A stretch of DNA of 55,229 nt from Bradyrhizobium sp. Its GTDB lineage: Bacteria > Pseudomonadota > Alphaproteobacteria > Rhizobiales > Xanthobacteraceae. Location: NCBI RefSeq assembly GCF_016219575.1, contig NZ_JACRMG010000041.1, forward strand, positions 1 through 55,229, written 5' to 3'. The position numbers and the translations under genes are program-made. Each line of letters begins with the position of its first letter. Position 1 is the first letter of the stretch. Below, in pieces: positions 26,309-34,549 of this stretch. A model generated the notes under the pieces. The model was given only the letters and a program-made list of their open reading frames with translations, ran no database searches and had not been told where the DNA came from.

Positions 26309-26944
26309 TCAGCCCTTGCCCTCCAGGGGGACCTCGCCGACCGGCGTGACGTTGGGGGCGGCGGCTCCGCTCGACAGCGCTTCGAGGGCTTCCTCGCACC
26401 ATTCCACCACCGCCCGTTCATGGCGCACGCCGAGGCGGAGATTGAGCAGCTTGCCGAGATCGGCGTGAGCGGCGGTGCCGTCGGGAAAGCGCTTGGCCAG
26501 GATCCGCTCGTAGCGGGCCTGCCGGTCGCGATGGTGTTCCAGCCGGGCCATGATGTCGGCGCGCAGGGCATCGAGGTCGACCGCTTCGAGTGCAAACATC
26601 CGCACCAGCAGGTCGTCCTTGATCGAGGCCGGCCGGCTCGGCCGCGACGCCCATTGCTTCAGCGCCGAGCGGCCCTCGGGTGTCAGGGTATAGACCAGCT
26701 TGTTGGGTTTGCCGGTCTGCACCACCTCGCGCGCCTGGACATGGCCGCGGTCGCGCAGTTTGGAGAGCTCGCGATAGATTTGCTGGTGGTCGGCCTTCCA
26801 GAAGAAGCCGATCGAGGTGTCGAAGGTCTTGGCGAGCTCGTAGCCCGTCATCGGCCGTTCGGTCAGGCACGCAAGGATCGCGTCACCCAGCGCCACGCGC
26901 GGACCCTCCATTTTCGGGCAAGCCATTTTGGAGCAAGGCTGCAT
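26309..26944 (-). CDS. PadR family transcriptional regulator
   Basis: A 211-residue regulator with a PadR winged helix at residues 15-95 (LGDAILACLTERPMTGYELA, then FFWKADHQQIYRELSKLRDRG and YTLTPEGRSALKQW) and a C-terminal helical dimerisation arm. Start ATG 26944 has AAGGAA about 5 bp upstream. PadR proteins usually repress their own gene and a divergent operon until a ligand binds. Here the divergent genes are an NTF2-like protein and three beta-oxidation enzymes, so an acyl- or aromatic-CoA ligand is a reasonable guess. The shared upstream region holds a clear palindrome. Confidence 0.92.
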   Translation of the reverse strand: MQPCSKMACPKMEGPRVALGDAILACLTERPMTGYELAKTFDTSIGFFWKADHQQIYRELSKLRDRGHVQAREVVQTGKPNKLVYTLTPEGRSALKQWASRPSRPASIKDDLLVRMFALEAVDLDALRADIMARLEHHRDRQARYERILAKRFPDGTAAHADLGKLLNLRLGVRHERAVVEWCEEALEALSSGAAAPNVTPVGEVPLEGKG

Positions 26945-26951
26945 CTGTTCC

Positions 26952-26996
26952 TTGACACCTTATGCACAAAGGTGCATATGCGTCAATGTGCATAAG
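26952..26996. promoter_or_regulatory. Divergent promoter with PadR-type operator
   Basis: Outer arms CTTATGCAC (26959-26967) and GTGCATAAG (26988-26996) are exact inverted repeats, and ATGCACAAAGGTGCAT (26962-26977) is a nested palindrome. A plus-strand promoter TTGACA (26952-26957) with CATATG 17 bp on, and a minus-strand TTGACG (26986-26981), both overlap it. Binding here would block both directions. PadR sites often have ATGY...RCAT arms. Promoter boxes are read by eye. Confidence 0.7.
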
Positions 26997-27099
26997 GGGC
27001 GGCGCGGAATTGAACCGCCGATCGGCCCGATGCTCGATATGGCGCGGCTGGAAGCCGGCGCCAGTGCAAATCGCGGCTTCATGCGAGAGGAGACGTCCG

Positions 27100-27486
27100 A
27101 TGAGCTTGCCCGGCCTCGAGCGATGGTACCGTTTCATCAAGTCGCATGACCGGGCGGAACTGAAGGACATGCTCCACCCCGACGTGGTGTTCGAAAGCCC
27201 CGTGGTCCACACCCCGCAGCGCGGCGCCGACATCACCTTCAAATACCTGTCGAGCGCCATCAAGGTGCTGAACGGCGACAGCTTCAGATATCTAGGCGAA
27301 TGGCGCGGCGATAATAGCTGTGTGCTGGAATTCGCCACCGAGATCGACGGCATCACCATCAACGGCGTCGACATCATCAAATTCTCAGACGACGGCCGCA
27401 TCGTTCACTTCAAGGTGATGGTGCGTCCGCTGAAGGCCATGAATCTGCTGCACCGGCTGATGGGTGAACAATTGGCGATGCAGTGA
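27100..27486 (+). CDS. NTF2-like/SnoaL-like family protein
   Basis: A 128-residue protein with the cone-shaped NTF2/SnoaL pattern: LERWYRFIKSHDRAELKDML helix, HPDVVFESPVVHTPQRG, and FATEIDGITINGVDIIKFSD with RIVHFKVMVRPL at the end. Many such proteins are small hydrolases or isomerases; others only bind ligands. AGAGGAG (27086-27092) precedes the ATG at 27100. It is the first gene downstream of the PadR-controlled promoter and precedes the acyl-CoA dehydrogenase gene by 135 bp, so it may act on a CoA ester or a side product of the pathway. Confidence 0.85.
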   Translation: MSLPGLERWYRFIKSHDRAELKDMLHPDVVFESPVVHTPQRGADITFKYLSSAIKVLNGDSFRYLGEWRGDNSCVLEFATEIDGITINGVDIIKFSDDGRIVHFKVMVRPLKAMNLLHRLMGEQLAMQ

Positions 27487-27621
27487 GGCGATTAGTCCCG
27501 CAAATCGATGCGGCGCGGCTGTCTCGGATGTCAGGAACAAGATAAGGTCGGTGCCTGGACCGCGATTTGTTGGGCCGCAAAAGTTTCCCCCACATAACCC
27601 GCCACTAGCGGAGAGGACGCG

Positions 27622-29412
27622 ATGCCAATCTACAAAGCCCCTGTGGAAGATGTGAGCTTCCTGCTCAACGACGTGTTCCAGATCGACCGTTACGACAATC
27701 TGCCGGGCTTCACCGACGCCTCCGCCGACGTGCGCGAGGCGATCCTCGGCGAAGCGGCGAAGCTCAGCGAGGAAGTGCTGCAGCCGCTCAATCGCGTCGG
27801 CGATCTCCAGGGCTGCAAGCGCAATGACGACGGCAGCGTCACCACCCCGAAGGGATTCAAGGAAGCCTTCAAGCAGGTCGCCGAAGGCGGCTGGCTCGGC
27901 CTTTCCGCGCCCGCTGAATATGGCGGGCAGGGGCTTCCGGTTACGCTGAGCCAGGTGGTCACCGAATTCCAGAGCGCAGCCAACATGGCGTTTTCGATGT
28001 ATGGCGGCCTGACCATGGGCGCGACCGCCGCGCTGCTGGTGCATGGCAAGCCCGAACAGAAGAAGATGTTCGTGCCGAAGATGGTGGCGGGCGAGTGGAC
28101 CGGCACCATGAATCTCACCGAGCCACAATGCGGCACGGATCTCGGCCTGTTGCGCACAAAGGCGGTCAAGCAGGCCGACGGCAGCTACAAGATCACCGGC
28201 ACCAAGATCTTCATCTCGGCCGGCGAACACGACATGACCGAGAACATCATCCACCTCGTGCTCGCCCGCATCGAAGGCGCGCCCGCCGGCATCAAGGGCG
28301 TGTCGCTGTTCGTGGTGCCGAAGGTACTGGTCAATGCCGATGGTTCGCTCGGCGCACGCAACGGCGTGTCCTGCGGCTCGATCGAGCACAAGATGGGCAT
28401 CCACGGCAATTCCACCTGCGTGATGAACTACGACAACGCCACCGGCTGGCTGATCGGCGAAGAGAACAAGGGCATGCAGGGCATGTTCGTGATGATGAAC
28501 GAGGCTCGCCTCGGCGTCGCCGTGCAAGGCCTCGCGCAGTCCGAAGTCGCCTATCAGAACGCGGTCAATTATGCGCGCGAACGCCTGCAGGGTCGCTCGA
28601 TCTCCGGCACCAAGGCGCCGGACAAGCCGGCCGATCCCATCATCGTGCATCCCGACGTGCGCCGCACGCTACTCACCATCCGCGCCTTCAACGAGGCGGC
28701 GCGCGCCATGGTGGTGTGGACGGCGCTGAAGAGCGACGTCGCGCATCGCTCTAGCGATCCCAAGGATCGCCAGGAGGCCGACGATCACATGGGCTTGATG
28801 ACGCCCGTGATGAAGGGCGTGATGACCGGATCCGGGTTTGCCAACACCGTGCAGGCGCAGCAGATGTATGGCGGCCATGGCTACATCGCCGAACAGGGCA
28901 TGGAGCAGTTCGTGCGCGATGCGCGCATTGCCATGATCTATGAAGGCGCCAACGGCATCCAGGCGCTCGACCTCGTCGGCCGCAAGCTGCCGCGGGACGG
29001 CGGCCGCGCTATCATGGCGTTCTTCGCCGAAGTTACCGCGTTCGCGAAGGAGAATGGCGGCAACGAGGCGATGAAGCCCTATGTCGCGCCGCTCTCCAAT
29101 GCGCTCGGCCATCTGCAGCAGGCCACCGGTTGGCTGATGCAGAATGCGCTGGCCAAGCCCGACAATGCGGGCGCTGCGGCGACCGACTACATGGAATTGT
29201 TCGGCCTCGTCGTGTTCGGCTACATGTGGGCGCGGATGGCCAAGGTGGCGAGCGACAAGATCGCCGCTTCCGGCGCTACGCCCTACCTCAACACCAAGCT
29301 CGTTACCGGCAAGTTCTTCATGGAACGGATGCTGCCGGAAACCTCCGTACACCTCGCGCGCATCCAGACCGGCTGCGCCACCACGATGGAACTGGCGGCG
29401 GAAGCGTTCTGA
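27622..29412 (+). CDS. Acyl-CoA dehydrogenase (FadE-type, long form)
   Basis: A 596-residue FAD enzyme introducing the alpha-beta double bond into acyl-CoA. The length, with an N-terminal extension and C-terminal helical domain, fits the long-form bacterial class. Visible motifs are MNLTEPQCGTDLG (FAD/substrate contact), GIHGNSTCVMNYDNATGWLIG, and QMYGGHGYIAEQGMEQFVRD, with the likely catalytic base Glu441 in MIYEGANGIQALDL. It starts at ATG 27622 after GGAGAGGA. It is followed by thiolase (61 bp) and FadB-type genes on the same strand, giving all four beta-oxidation steps. Confidence 0.95.
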   Translation: MPIYKAPVEDVSFLLNDVFQIDRYDNLPGFTDASADVREAILGEAAKLSEEVLQPLNRVGDLQGCKRNDDGSVTTPKGFKEAFKQVAEGGWLGLSAPAEYGGQGLPVTLSQVVTEFQSAANMAFSMYGGLTMGATAALLVHGKPEQKKMFVPKMVAGEWTGTMNLTEPQCGTDLGLLRTKAVKQADGSYKITGTKIFISAGEHDMTENIIHLVLARIEGAPAGIKGVSLFVVPKVLVNADGSLGARNGVSCGSIEHKMGIHGNSTCVMNYDNATGWLIGEENKGMQGMFVMMNEARLGVAVQGLAQSEVAYQNAVNYARERLQGRSISGTKAPDKPADPIIVHPDVRRTLLTIRAFNEAARAMVVWTALKSDVAHRSSDPKDRQEADDHMGLMTPVMKGVMTGSGFANTVQAQQMYGGHGYIAEQGMEQFVRDARIAMIYEGANGIQALDLVGRKLPRDGGRAIMAFFAEVTAFAKENGGNEAMKPYVAPLSNALGHLQQATGWLMQNALAKPDNAGAAATDYMELFGLVVFGYMWARMAKVASDKIAASGATPYLNTKLVTGKFFMERMLPETSVHLARIQTGCATTMELAAEAF

Positions 29413-29473
29413 AACCCTTCGCTTCCCGGCCAAAAACCGCTATAGATTACGATCATCATATAAGGAGGGCGCC

Positions 29474-30682
29474 ATGCCTGAGGCATACATCTACGATCAC
29501 GTCCGCACGCCGCGCGGCCGCGGCAAGGCCGACGGCTCGCTGCACGAGGTCACCGCGCTGGCGCTCGCCACCGTGCCGCTGCAGGCGCTGAAGGAGCGCA
29601 ACAATCTGAAGGAAGACGTCGTCGACGACGTCATCCTCGGCGTGGTCGATCCTGTCGGCGAGGCCGGAAGCGACATCGCGCGCTTTGCCGCGTTGAAGTC
29701 CGGCCTCGGCGAAGCCGTGCCCGGCGTGCAGATCAGCCGCTTCTGCGCCTCCGGCCTCGATGCCGTGAATTTCGCGGCCGCCCAGATCATGAGCGGCCAG
29801 CATGAACTCGTGATCGGCGGCGGCGCGGAGTCGATGAGCCGCGTCGGCATCGGCGCCTCCGGCGGCGCCTGGCCGATGGACCCCTCGATGGCGGTGCCGG
29901 CCTATTTCATGCCGCAGGGCATTTCGGCCGACCTGATCGCCACCAAATACGGCTTCTCGCGCGACGACGTCGACGCCTACGCCGTGCAGAGCCAGCAGCG
30001 GGCTGCGAAAGCCTGGGACGAAGGCCGCTTCAACAAATCCGTGGTGCCGGTGAAGGATTTCAACGGACTCACCATCCTCGCCAAGGATGAGCACATGCGC
30101 CCGACCACGACCATGCAGTCGCTGGCGCAGTTGCAGCCGTCCTTTGCGGCGATGGCCGCGATGGCCGGCTTCGACTCCGTAGCAACGCAGTCGCATCCCG
30201 AGATCGAGAAGGTCAATTACGTGCATCACGCCGGCAATTCGTCGGGCATCGTCGACGGCGCGGGAGCTGTGCTGCTCGGCAGCAAGGAAGCAGGCAGCAA
30301 GCACGGCCTCAAGGCCCGTGCGAAAATCCGCGCCTTCGCCAATATCGGCTCGGAGCCCGCCATGATGCTGACCGGTCCGGTCGACGTCACCGAAAAGCTG
30401 TTCGAGCGCTCGGGCATGAAGAAGTCGGACATCGACCTGTTCGAGCTGAACGAGGCGTTTGCATCGGTGGTGCTGCGCTACATCCAGGCCTTCGACATCG
30501 ACAACGCCAAGATCAACGTCAATGGCGGCGCCATCGCGCTCGGCCATCCGCTCGGCGCCACCGGCGCAATGATCCTGGGTACCGTGCTCGACGAGCTCGA
30601 GCGCACCAACAAGTCGACGGCGCTGGTGACGCTGTGCATCGGCGGCGGCATGGGCACCGCCACCATCATCGAGCGCGTGTAG
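29474..30682 (+). CDS. Acetyl-CoA C-acyltransferase (thiolase)
   Basis: A 402-residue thiolase that cleaves 3-ketoacyl-CoA with CoA. The catalytic residues are visible: Cys91 in SRFCASGLDAV, His358 in GHPLGATGA and Cys388 in LCIGGGMG; the NEAFA motif is also present. A strong AAGGAGG site (29462-29468) precedes ATG 29474. It stands between acyl-CoA dehydrogenase and FadB-type genes, so degradative function is more likely than biosynthetic acetoacetyl-CoA formation. A palindromic repeat follows its stop by a few bases without ending the apparent operon. Confidence 0.96.
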   Translation: MPEAYIYDHVRTPRGRGKADGSLHEVTALALATVPLQALKERNNLKEDVVDDVILGVVDPVGEAGSDIARFAALKSGLGEAVPGVQISRFCASGLDAVNFAAAQIMSGQHELVIGGGAESMSRVGIGASGGAWPMDPSMAVPAYFMPQGISADLIATKYGFSRDDVDAYAVQSQQRAAKAWDEGRFNKSVVPVKDFNGLTILAKDEHMRPTTTMQSLAQLQPSFAAMAAMAGFDSVATQSHPEIEKVNYVHHAGNSSGIVDGAGAVLLGSKEAGSKHGLKARAKIRAFANIGSEPAMMLTGPVDVTEKLFERSGMKKSDIDLFELNEAFASVVLRYIQAFDIDNAKINVNGGAIALGHPLGATGAMILGTVLDELERTNKSTALVTLCIGGGMGTATIIERV

Positions 30683-30687
30683 GGGCC

Positions 30688-30768
30688 GTAGGGTGGGTTA
30701 GCCGAAGGCGTAACCCACCATGATACGGCGAACAAGGCGGTGGGTTACGCTTCGCTAACCCACCCTAC
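30688..30768. repeat. Palindromic intergenic repeat, family E (GTAGGGTGGGTTAG type)
   Basis: Arms 30688-30719 and 30739-30768 are inverted copies differing by two single-base insertions, each beginning GTAGGGTGGGTTAGC and ending CGTAACCCACC. A related element with GTGGGCA in place of GTGGGTTA is at 37289-37379. It lies between thiolase and FadB-type genes. Confidence 0.88.
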
Positions 30769-30823
30769 GAGATCACAGGATCACCGCCGCGCCGCTTGGC
30801 AGCCGGCATCGAGGGAGCACCAC

Positions 30824-33052
30824 ATGGCTTACAAGAATTTCAAGTTCGAGACTGACGCCGACGGCATCGCGCTCGTCACCTGGGACATTCCCGGCCGTTC
30901 CATGAACGTGCTGGACGAGACCTCGATCAACGAGATCGAGGCGATCGTCAAGCAGACAACGGAAGACGCGGCCATCAAGGGCGTCGTCATCACTTCCAGC
31001 AAGGAAGCGTTCTGCGCCGGCGCTGACCTCACCATGCTGGAGGGCATGAGCCGCACCTATACGCAGCTCCTGAAGGAGAAGGGCGAGGTCGCCGCCAACC
31101 AGGTGCTGTTCGAGCAGAGCCGCCGCTTCTCGCAGGTGTTCCGCTCCATCGAGACTTCCGGCAAGCCGTGGGCCGCCGCGATCAATGGCCTCGCGCTCGG
31201 CGGCGGTTTCGAGATCACGCTGTCCTGCCACTACCGCGTCGCCGCGGAAAATCCCAAGACGCGGCTGGGGCTGCCCGAGATCAAGGTCGGCCTGTTCCCC
31301 GGCGCCGGCGGCACCCAGCGCGTGCCGCGCATCGTGCCGCCGCAGGATGCGATGCAGCTGCTGTTGAAGGGCGAGGCGGTCAATCTCGCCAGGGCCAAGG
31401 CGCTCAATCTCATTCACGCCATCGTGCCGGCCGCCGACATGATCAAGGCCGCCAAGGACTGGATCAAGGGCGGCGGCAAGGCTGTCGCGCCCTGGGACGA
31501 GAAGGGCTTCAAGCTTCCCGGCGGCCCCGTGTTCTCCAAGGCCGGCATGCAGATGTTCCCGGCGGGCAACGCGATCTACCGCCGCGAGACCTACGACAAT
31601 TATCCGGCCGCGCGCGCCATCATGAGCTGCGTCTATGAGGGCCTGCAGTTGCCGATCGACGCAGCACTGCGCGTTGAGTCGCGCTACTTCACGGAAGTGC
31701 TGCGTTCCAAGGAAGCGGCGGCGATGATCCGCTCCCTGTTCCTGTCGATGCAGGAGCTGAACAAGGGCGCGCGCCGTCCGGCCAATGTGCCGCCGACGAA
31801 GATCAAGAAGCTCGCCGTGATCGGCGCCGGCTTCATGGGCGCCGGCGTCGGCTACGTCTCGGCCCGCGCCGGCCTCGACGTGGTGCTGATCGACCGCGAC
31901 CAGGAGAGCGCCGACAAGGGCAAGGCCCACGCCAAGAGCGTGATCGACGGCCTGATCGCCAAGGGCCGCGCCAAGCCGGAAGAAGGCGACAAGATCATGT
32001 CGCGGATCACGGCGACCGCCGATTATGCCGCGTTGAAAGACTGCGACCTCGTCATCGAGGCCGTGTTCGAGGACCGCAAGGTCAAGGCGGACACCTTTGC
32101 CAAGGCGCAACAATACCTGAAGCCCGACGTGATCTTCGCCTCCAACACCTCGACCCTGCCGATCACCTCGCTCGCCGAAACTTTCAAGGACCAGGGCCGC
32201 TTCATCGGCATCCACTTCTTCTCGCCGGTCGACAAGATGATGCTGGTCGAGATCATCCTCGGCAAGAACACCGCCGACCCGGCGCTCGCCGCCGCGCTCG
32301 ACTATGTCCGCGTCATCGGCAAGACGCCGATCGTGGTCAACGACTCCCGCGGTTTCTACGCCAACCGCTGCGTCGGCCGCTACATCGCCGAAGGCAACGA
32401 GATGTTCCTCGAAGGTGTGCCGCCGGCGATGATCGAGAACTGCGCCAAGATGGCCGGCATGCCGGTCGGCCCGCTCTCGCTGTCGGATGAAGTCGCCCTC
32501 GACCTCGGGCTCAAGGTGATCAAGGCGACCGAAGCGGACCTCGGCCCCAACGCCGTCAACCCCGATCAGAAGAAGCTGATGATTGAGCTGGTGGAGAAGC
32601 AGAACCGTCTCGGCCGCAAGAACGGCAAGGGATTCTACGACTATCCCGAGAAGGGCAAGGGCCAGAAGAGCCTGTGGCCGGGTCTCGCCGGCCTGCAGCC
32701 GAAGAAGCTCGACCCCGATACGCTCAGTGTCGAAGAGCTGAAGCAGCGCTTCCTGGTGGTGCAGGCGGTGGAAGCCGCCCGCACCGTCGAGGACAACGTC
32801 ATCACCGACATGCGCGAGGCGGATGTCGGCTCGATCCTCGGCTTCGGCTTCGCGCCGTTCACCGGCGGCACGCTGTCCTATATCGACTTCATGGGCACCA
32901 AGAAGTTCGTCGAGCTCTGCCACAAGTTCGAAGCCAAATACGGCTCGCGCTTCACCCCGCCGAAACTGCTGGTGGAGATGGCCGCCAAGGGCGAGACCTT
33001 CTACGGCCGCTTCCCGCCGAAGAAGCAGCCCACCGCGCAGGCGGCGGAGTAG
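30824..33052 (+). CDS. FadB-type multifunctional enzyme: enoyl-CoA hydratase / 3-hydroxyacyl-CoA dehydrogenase
   Basis: A 742-residue fusion performing the middle two beta-oxidation steps. The N-terminal crotonase part (1-190) shows SKEAFCAGADLTML (oxyanion loop) and GLPEIKVGLFPGAGGTQR. The dehydrogenase part has the NAD motif IGAGFMGAGVGYVSARAG near 337 and catalytic His464 in GIHFFSPVDKM, then ANRCVGRYI and two C-terminal helical domains. GAGGGAG lies 10 bp before ATG 30824. It closes the operon; a repeat and a rho-independent terminator follow. The symbol fadB is withheld because alphaproteobacteria carry several paralogues (fadB, fadJ types). Confidence 0.95.
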   Translation: MAYKNFKFETDADGIALVTWDIPGRSMNVLDETSINEIEAIVKQTTEDAAIKGVVITSSKEAFCAGADLTMLEGMSRTYTQLLKEKGEVAANQVLFEQSRRFSQVFRSIETSGKPWAAAINGLALGGGFEITLSCHYRVAAENPKTRLGLPEIKVGLFPGAGGTQRVPRIVPPQDAMQLLLKGEAVNLARAKALNLIHAIVPAADMIKAAKDWIKGGGKAVAPWDEKGFKLPGGPVFSKAGMQMFPAGNAIYRRETYDNYPAARAIMSCVYEGLQLPIDAALRVESRYFTEVLRSKEAAAMIRSLFLSMQELNKGARRPANVPPTKIKKLAVIGAGFMGAGVGYVSARAGLDVVLIDRDQESADKGKAHAKSVIDGLIAKGRAKPEEGDKIMSRITATADYAALKDCDLVIEAVFEDRKVKADTFAKAQQYLKPDVIFASNTSTLPITSLAETFKDQGRFIGIHFFSPVDKMMLVEIILGKNTADPALAAALDYVRVIGKTPIVVNDSRGFYANRCVGRYIAEGNEMFLEGVPPAMIENCAKMAGMPVGPLSLSDEVALDLGLKVIKATEADLGPNAVNPDQKKLMIELVEKQNRLGRKNGKGFYDYPEKGKGQKSLWPGLAGLQPKKLDPDTLSVEELKQRFLVVQAVEAARTVEDNVITDMREADVGSILGFGFAPFTGGTLSYIDFMGTKKFVELCHKFEAKYGSRFTPPKLLVEMAAKGETFYGRFPPKKQPTAQAAE

Positions 33053-33060
33053 GTACCGCT

Positions 33061-33163
33061 GTCATTCCGGGATGGTGCGTTAGCACCAGACCACAGATGC
33101 GCAATTGCGCATCGGGGAATCTCGAGCTTCCGGGTTCGGCTCTGCGAGCCGCCCCGGAATGAC
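33061..33163. repeat. Palindromic intergenic repeat, family F (GTCATTCCGGG type)
   Basis: A 103-bp element with inverted ends GTCATTCCGG (33061-33070) and CCGGAATGAC (33154-33163) and inner hairpins (GATGCGCAATTGCGCATC; GGTGCGTTAGCACC). It starts 8 bp after the FadB-type gene and is followed directly by a terminator. Confidence 0.88.
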
Positions 33164-33165
33164 GG

Positions 33166-33205
33166 AAAAAAGGGGCCGGATCATCGATCCGGCCCCTTTG
33201 CTTTT
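33166..33205. terminator. Bidirectional rho-independent terminator
   Basis: A perfect 10-bp stem, GGGGCCGGAT (33172-33181) and ATCCGGCCCC (33187-33196), with a 5-base loop, is preceded by AAAAAA and followed by TTTGCTTTT. It separates the convergent FadB-type and GST genes and can end transcripts from both sides. Confidence 0.92.
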
Positions 33206-33219
33206 GTGAGTGCCGCGTC

Positions 33220-33831
33220 TCACGCCGCCTTCGTCAGCCCTTCCCTGGTCAGCGCTTCCTGCACCTTCGGGCGCGCGGCAACGCGGGCCTTGTAGGCGAG
33301 GAGGTGCGGCATGGCCGAGAGGTCGAACTTCATCCGCTCGGCCCAGCTCAGCATGGTGAAGAGATAGCCGTCGGCGACGGTGAACTGCTTGCCCATCAGG
33401 AAGTCGCGCCCGGCAAGCTGGCTGTCGAGATACTTGAACTTGCCCATCACGCGGTCCTTGAAGAAGGCTTTCGCGTCGTCGGCCAGCACCGGCGAGAACA
33501 TCGGGCCGAAATTCTTGTGCAGCTCGGCGGTGATGAAATTCAGCCATTCGAGCAGCTTGTAGCGCTCGGCGCTGTCGCGAGCGGGCGCCAGGTCCTTGCC
33601 GGCCTTGTCGGCGATCATCTGCACGATGACCGGCCCCTCGGTGACGAGCTCGCCGCTGTCGAGCTGCAGCGCCGGCACCTGGCCCTTCGGGTTGACCTTC
33701 AGATAGTCGTCGCCGTTTTCCAGCTTCTTGGCGCGCAGGTCGACCTTGACCAGCTCATGGGGAAGGCCTGCCTCCAGCAGCGCGATATGGGGCGACAGCG
33801 AGCAGGCGCCGGGCGAATAATAAAGTTTCAT
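33220..33831 (-). CDS. gstA: Glutathione S-transferase, beta class
   Basis: A 203-residue cytoplasmic transferase joining glutathione to electrophiles. The beta-class catalytic Cys10 is in SPGACSLSPHIAL, and the glutathione-site stretch NPKGQVPALQLDSGELVTEG follows around residues 47-66. The all-helical C-terminal domain ends KVQEALTREGL. Start ATG 33831 has AAGGAAAA upstream. It is divergent from a MarR regulator with two palindromes between them, so it is probably induced by compounds that release MarR; gshA lies just beyond the regulator. Full length with no odd features. Confidence 0.95.
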   Translation of the reverse strand: MKLYYSPGACSLSPHIALLEAGLPHELVKVDLRAKKLENGDDYLKVNPKGQVPALQLDSGELVTEGPVIVQMIADKAGKDLAPARDSAERYKLLEWLNFITAELHKNFGPMFSPVLADDAKAFFKDRVMGKFKYLDSQLAGRDFLMGKQFTVADGYLFTMLSWAERMKFDLSAMPHLLAYKARVAARPKVQEALTREGLTKAA

Positions 33832-33876
33832 CGGGTTTTCCTTCCCTTGGCTTATTGGTAATGGGCGGCGGGAGTG

Positions 33877-33936
33877 ACTAAATGCATGTGCATGGAATAG
33901 TCAAGATTGATGCAGCTGCATTTAGTAGGCTACACT
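33877..33936. promoter_or_regulatory. Divergent GST/MarR promoter with two palindromic operator sites
   Basis: CTAAATGCATGTGCAT (33878-33893) and ATGCAGCTGCATTTAG (33910-33925) are inverted relatives (14 of 16), and each is nearly palindromic itself; TGCAGCTGCA is perfect. On the minus strand TTGACT (33904-33899) with TTTAGT 16 bp on suits gstA. On the plus strand TTGATG (33907-33912) with TACACT 18 bp on suits marR. MarR dimers commonly bind 16-20 bp pseudopalindromes. Boxes are judged by eye. Confidence 0.65.
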
Positions 33937-33961
33937 TCCTTGTGATACGGATGGGTCAGTC

Positions 33962-34453
33962 ATGAAACGCAAGCCATCGACCGAGGCGACCGCCGCCTGG
34001 ATCCGCCTGATGCGGGTGCAGAGCCGGGTGCTGGACGCCGTCGAGCAGGATCTGAAGAAGGGCGGCTTCCCGCCGCTCGCCTGGTATGACGCGCTGCTGG
34101 AATTGTCGCGCGCGCCAACCGGCGAGATGCGCCCGGTGGAACTCGAGAAGCAGATGCTGATCCCGCAATACTCCACCTCGCGCCTGATCGACCGGCTGGT
34201 CGACGAGGGGCTTGCCGTGCGCCGCGAATGCAAGATGGACAAGCGCGGCCAGTTCGTCGAGATCACCGAGACCGGGCGCGATCTGCAGAAGAAGATGTGG
34301 GGCGCCTATTCCGCCGCGATCGAGAAACATGTCGGCTCGAAACTGAGCGATGCCGATGCGCTGAAGCTTTGCGGCCTGCTCGACCGGCTGGGCTGTTCCT
34401 GCGGCGAAGTGAAGGCGGCTTCCGCCGCCAAAGAGGGCGCACCCGCCCGATGA
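33962..34453 (+). CDS. MarR family transcriptional regulator
   Basis: A 163-residue winged-helix regulator. The DNA-binding part is around residues 55-110: ELEKQMLIPQYSTSRLIDRL (recognition helix) and GLAVRRECKMDKRGQFVEIT (wing), with N- and C-terminal dimerisation helices. Two cysteines near the end (LGCSCGEV) could sense oxidants or electrophiles, which would suit control of a glutathione transferase; this is inference. It is divergent from gstA and 96 bp upstream of the glutamate-cysteine ligase gene, so it may be cotranscribed with that gene. Confidence 0.93.
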   Translation: MKRKPSTEATAAWIRLMRVQSRVLDAVEQDLKKGGFPPLAWYDALLELSRAPTGEMRPVELEKQMLIPQYSTSRLIDRLVDEGLAVRRECKMDKRGQFVEITETGRDLQKKMWGAYSAAIEKHVGSKLSDADALKLCGLLDRLGCSCGEVKAASAAKEGAPAR

Positions 34454-34549
34454 CATCGCCTTGTCCCGTTACCTCCGCTGCCCCCGGGGTCAGCGGATGC
34501 CCTGCCACCCGCGCGCGTTCGATCGCAGCGCCCTTGATCCGGAATTTCC

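Noticed and set aside
27000..27035. tRNA-like stretch near GAATTGAACCGCC
   Set aside because: Only a loose T-arm resemblance; no acceptor or anticodon stem pairs with it.
30773..32923. Long open frame antisense to the FadB-type gene (716 codons)
   Set aside because: The sense strand encodes all active-site motifs of a multifunctional beta-oxidation enzyme; the antisense translation is low-complexity Leu/Val/Asp/Gly.
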